DNA from: Massilia sp. TS11 | GTDB taxonomy: Bacteria; Pseudomonadota; Gammaproteobacteria; Burkholderiales; Burkholderiaceae_D | Assembly: GCF_022012445.1 (NCBI RefSeq) | Contig: NZ_JAKLTS010000020.1 | Span: forward strand, 1-54,765 | DNA length: 54,765 bases | Direction: 5' to 3' | Shown here: piece by piece, positions 53,452 to 54,765 of the stretch | Layout: each line of letters opens with the position of its first letter | How positions within the stretch are numbered: position 1 is the stretch's first letter | Notes under the pieces: generated by a model | Database searches by the model: none | The model's input: only the letters and a program-made list of their open reading frames with translations | What the model was told of the DNA's origin: nothing | Program-made: the position numbers and the translations under genes

Positions 53452-54699
53452 ATGACCTCGCCGTCCCAGCCGCTGGCGCTAGCGCCCGCCAATCAGCGCT
53501 CGGCGCTGTTGATTGTCACCATCCTGTTCTTCATGTGGGGCTTGCTGACTTCGCTGAACGATGTGCTGATTCCCCATCTGAAGGCCGTCTACACGCTCAG
53601 CTATGTGCAGGCGATGCTCGTGCAGTTCTGCTTCTTTGGCGCCTACTTCGTGGTGTCGCTGCCGGCTGGCGCGCTGATTCGCCGCATCGGTTATCAGCGC
53701 GGCGCCGTGACGGGGCTGCTGATGGCGGCCGGCGGCTGCGCACTGTTCTATCCGGCGGCCCAGACCGGGTATGGCTTGTTTCTGTTCGCCTTCTTCGTGC
53801 TGGCGGCCGGAATCACCGTGTTGCAGGTGGCAGCCAATCCGTATGTGACGGTGTTGGGCGATGCGGCCACGGCTTCTAGCCGCCTGACCCTGACCCAGGC
53901 CTTCAACTCGCTCGGCACCACGGTCGGCCCCGCGCTCGGCGGCCTGCTGATCCTGTCCGGTGCTGCGCTCGGCGATGGTGATCGGGCCAGCGAGGCGGCT
54001 GCGGTGCAGGGACCGTATCTGATGCTGGCGGCGGCGCTGCTCGTGCTGGCCCTGCTGTTTGCCGCCGCGCGTCTGCCGGCCATCGTGCACGCCGACGCGG
54101 CGGCCGGTGCGGCCGACAAGCCGCTACTCAGCCACGGGCACCTGGTGCTGGGCGCGCTCGGCATCTTCCTGTATGTGGGTGGGGAGGTGAGTATTGGCAG
54201 CTTCCTGGTCAACTATATGGGCGACGCGCGCATTGCCGGTCTGGCGCCGGCCGACGCCGCCCACTACGTCAGCTACTACTGGGGTGGGGCGATGGTCGGC
54301 CGCTTTGTCGGCTTTGCCGTCATGCGGCGCGTGAGCCCCGGCCTGATTTTGGCCTTCAATGCCCTGTGTGTGATGGTGCTGGTGTCGGCCGCCGTGTTCG
54401 GCAGCGGGCCGGCGGCCATGTGGGCACTGCTGGCAGTGGGCCTGTTCAACTCGATCATGTTCCCGACGATCTTCAGCATGGCCCTGCATGGCCTGGGCGC
54501 GCGCACGGGCCAGGCCTCGGGTGTGCTGTGCATGGCCATTGTTGGCGGGGCCATCGTGCCTTTCGTACAAGGCTTCATGGCCGACCATGCCGGACTGCAG
54601 ATTTCTTTCCTCGTGCCGGCGGCCTGCTATGCGTTTATCTTCTTCTTCGGCTTGAAGTACGCCGGCCTGTTTCAGGCCGGTGAATTGGAGGGGGCTTGA
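53452..54699 (+). CDS. FucP/GluP-type sugar:proton symporter (MFS)
   Basis: This 415-aa carrier has about twelve hydrophobic segments and FucP-family signatures: [19 protein letters not shown] (residues 25-43), [22 protein letters not shown] and [18 protein letters not shown]. FucP/GluP members import fucose, glucose/galactose or N-acetylglucosamine. With glk directly upstream and GH3 before it, glucose is the best guess. AAGGAGA lies just before the ATG. Its stop codon overlaps the -35 of a strong promoter for the next transcription unit. Confidence 0.92.
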   Translation: MTSPSQPLALAPANQRSALLIVTILFFMWGLLTSLNDVLIPHLKAVYTLSYVQAMLVQFCFFGAYFVVSLPAGALIRRIGYQRGAVTGLLMAAGGCALFYPAAQTGYGLFLFAFFVLAAGITVLQVAANPYVTVLGDAATASSRLTLTQAFNSLGTTVGPALGGLLILSGAALGDGDRASEAAAVQGPYLMLAAALLVLALLFAAARLPAIVHADAAAGAADKPLLSHGHLVLGALGIFLYVGGEVSIGSFLVNYMGDARIAGLAPADAAHYVSYYWGGAMVGRFVGFAVMRRVSPGLILAFNALCVMVLVSAAVFGSGPAAMWALLAVGLFNSIMFPTIFSMALHGLGARTGQASGVLCMAIVGGAIVPFVQGFMADHAGLQISFLVPAACYAFIFFFGLKYAGLFQAGELEGA

Positions 54700-54724
54700 C
54701 GCAAGTCGAAAAGACCTGCATAAT
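54696..54724 (+). promoter_or_regulatory. strong sigma-70 promoter reading out of the window
   Basis: TTGACG (54696-54701) and CATAAT (54719-54724) are exactly 17 bp apart. No gene starts before the window ends 41 bp later. The pyrimidine-rich stretch after the -10 (CTCGCTTCTCTGCTGCTGAC) reminds me of rRNA-operon leaders in Burkholderiales, but this is memory-based and unverified. Confidence 0.6.
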
Positions 54725-54765
54725 CTCGCTTCTCTGCTGCTGACGACACAACGCTCCGAAGCGAA

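Overview
This is a GC-rich chromosomal window from a betaproteobacterium, most likely the family Oxalobacteraceae (Massilia/Duganella/Telluria-like). The gene order rpe-apaG-mltA, the trpE-G-D-lysE-C operon, the GGGGTCWGACCCC palindromes, and a lifestyle built on TonB receptors plus LacI regulators all fit that group. The assignment is by gene content and style only. No rRNA gene lies inside the window.

Layout. (1) 1-5 kb: an HPP-CBS membrane protein, the tRNA hydroxylation protein TrhP (YegQ), a secreted MetX-like hydrolase, and amtB with a recognisable sigma-54 promoter and NtrC sites. (2) 5-13.7 kb: a sucrose regulon made of an MFS importer, GH13 sucrose phosphorylase, a TonB receptor, a LacI regulator and a fructokinase. 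The three transcription units share GCAATCG-containing operator sites. A gene of unknown function and an interspersed-repeat region sit in the middle. (3) 13.7-17.6 kb: an 8-bp tandem repeat array, the glutathione-dependent formaldehyde detoxification pair (frmB/fghA, frmA/adhC), a secreted alpha/beta hydrolase, and two identical tRNA-Phe genes flanking yjdM. (4) 17.7-24.7 kb: a UbiH-type hydroxylase, a DsbC-like isomerase, a two-subunit molybdenum hydroxylase with its MocA-like cytidylyltransferase, and an M61 peptidase. (5) 24.8-30.9 kb, minus strand: rpe-gph, then a trp leader peptide with four Trp codons and an attenuator, then trpE-trpG-trpD-lysE-trpC. (6) 31-36.6 kb: apaG, a 41-aa membrane protein whose start codon overlaps that of mltA on the other strand, mltA, an enoyl-CoA hydratase, a phytase-like lipoprotein behind a possible PHO box, and a second alpha/beta hydrolase. 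(7) 36.6-54.7 kb: a beta-glucan/beta-glucoside utilisation locus.

The last region is the most interesting. A GtsA-like sugar ABC importer is followed, in overlapping or tightly spaced reading frames, by an intact-looking flavin-dependent halogenase, a GH30 lipoprotein and a secreted endonuclease/exonuclease/phosphatase-family protein. Then come a LacI regulator, a GH1 beta-glucosidase, a 908-aa TonB receptor, a GH3 beta-glucosidase, glucokinase and a FucP/GluP-type sugar permease. Near-identical LacI-type operators (TTGGTAACGTTTCCAA and variants) precede the ABC operon, the GH1 gene and the TonB receptor, so the locus reads as one regulon. The inferred flow is: surface GH30 trims a beta-glucan; the TonB receptor takes up oligosaccharides; periplasmic GH3 and cytosolic GH1 release glucose; the ABC and MFS permeases carry sugars inward; and Glk makes glucose 6-phosphate. 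The role of the halogenase is not explained by this scheme.

The window ends on a strong promoter (TTGACG-N17-CATAAT) that must serve a gene beyond the right edge. No mobile elements, CRISPR arrays or prophage genes were seen.
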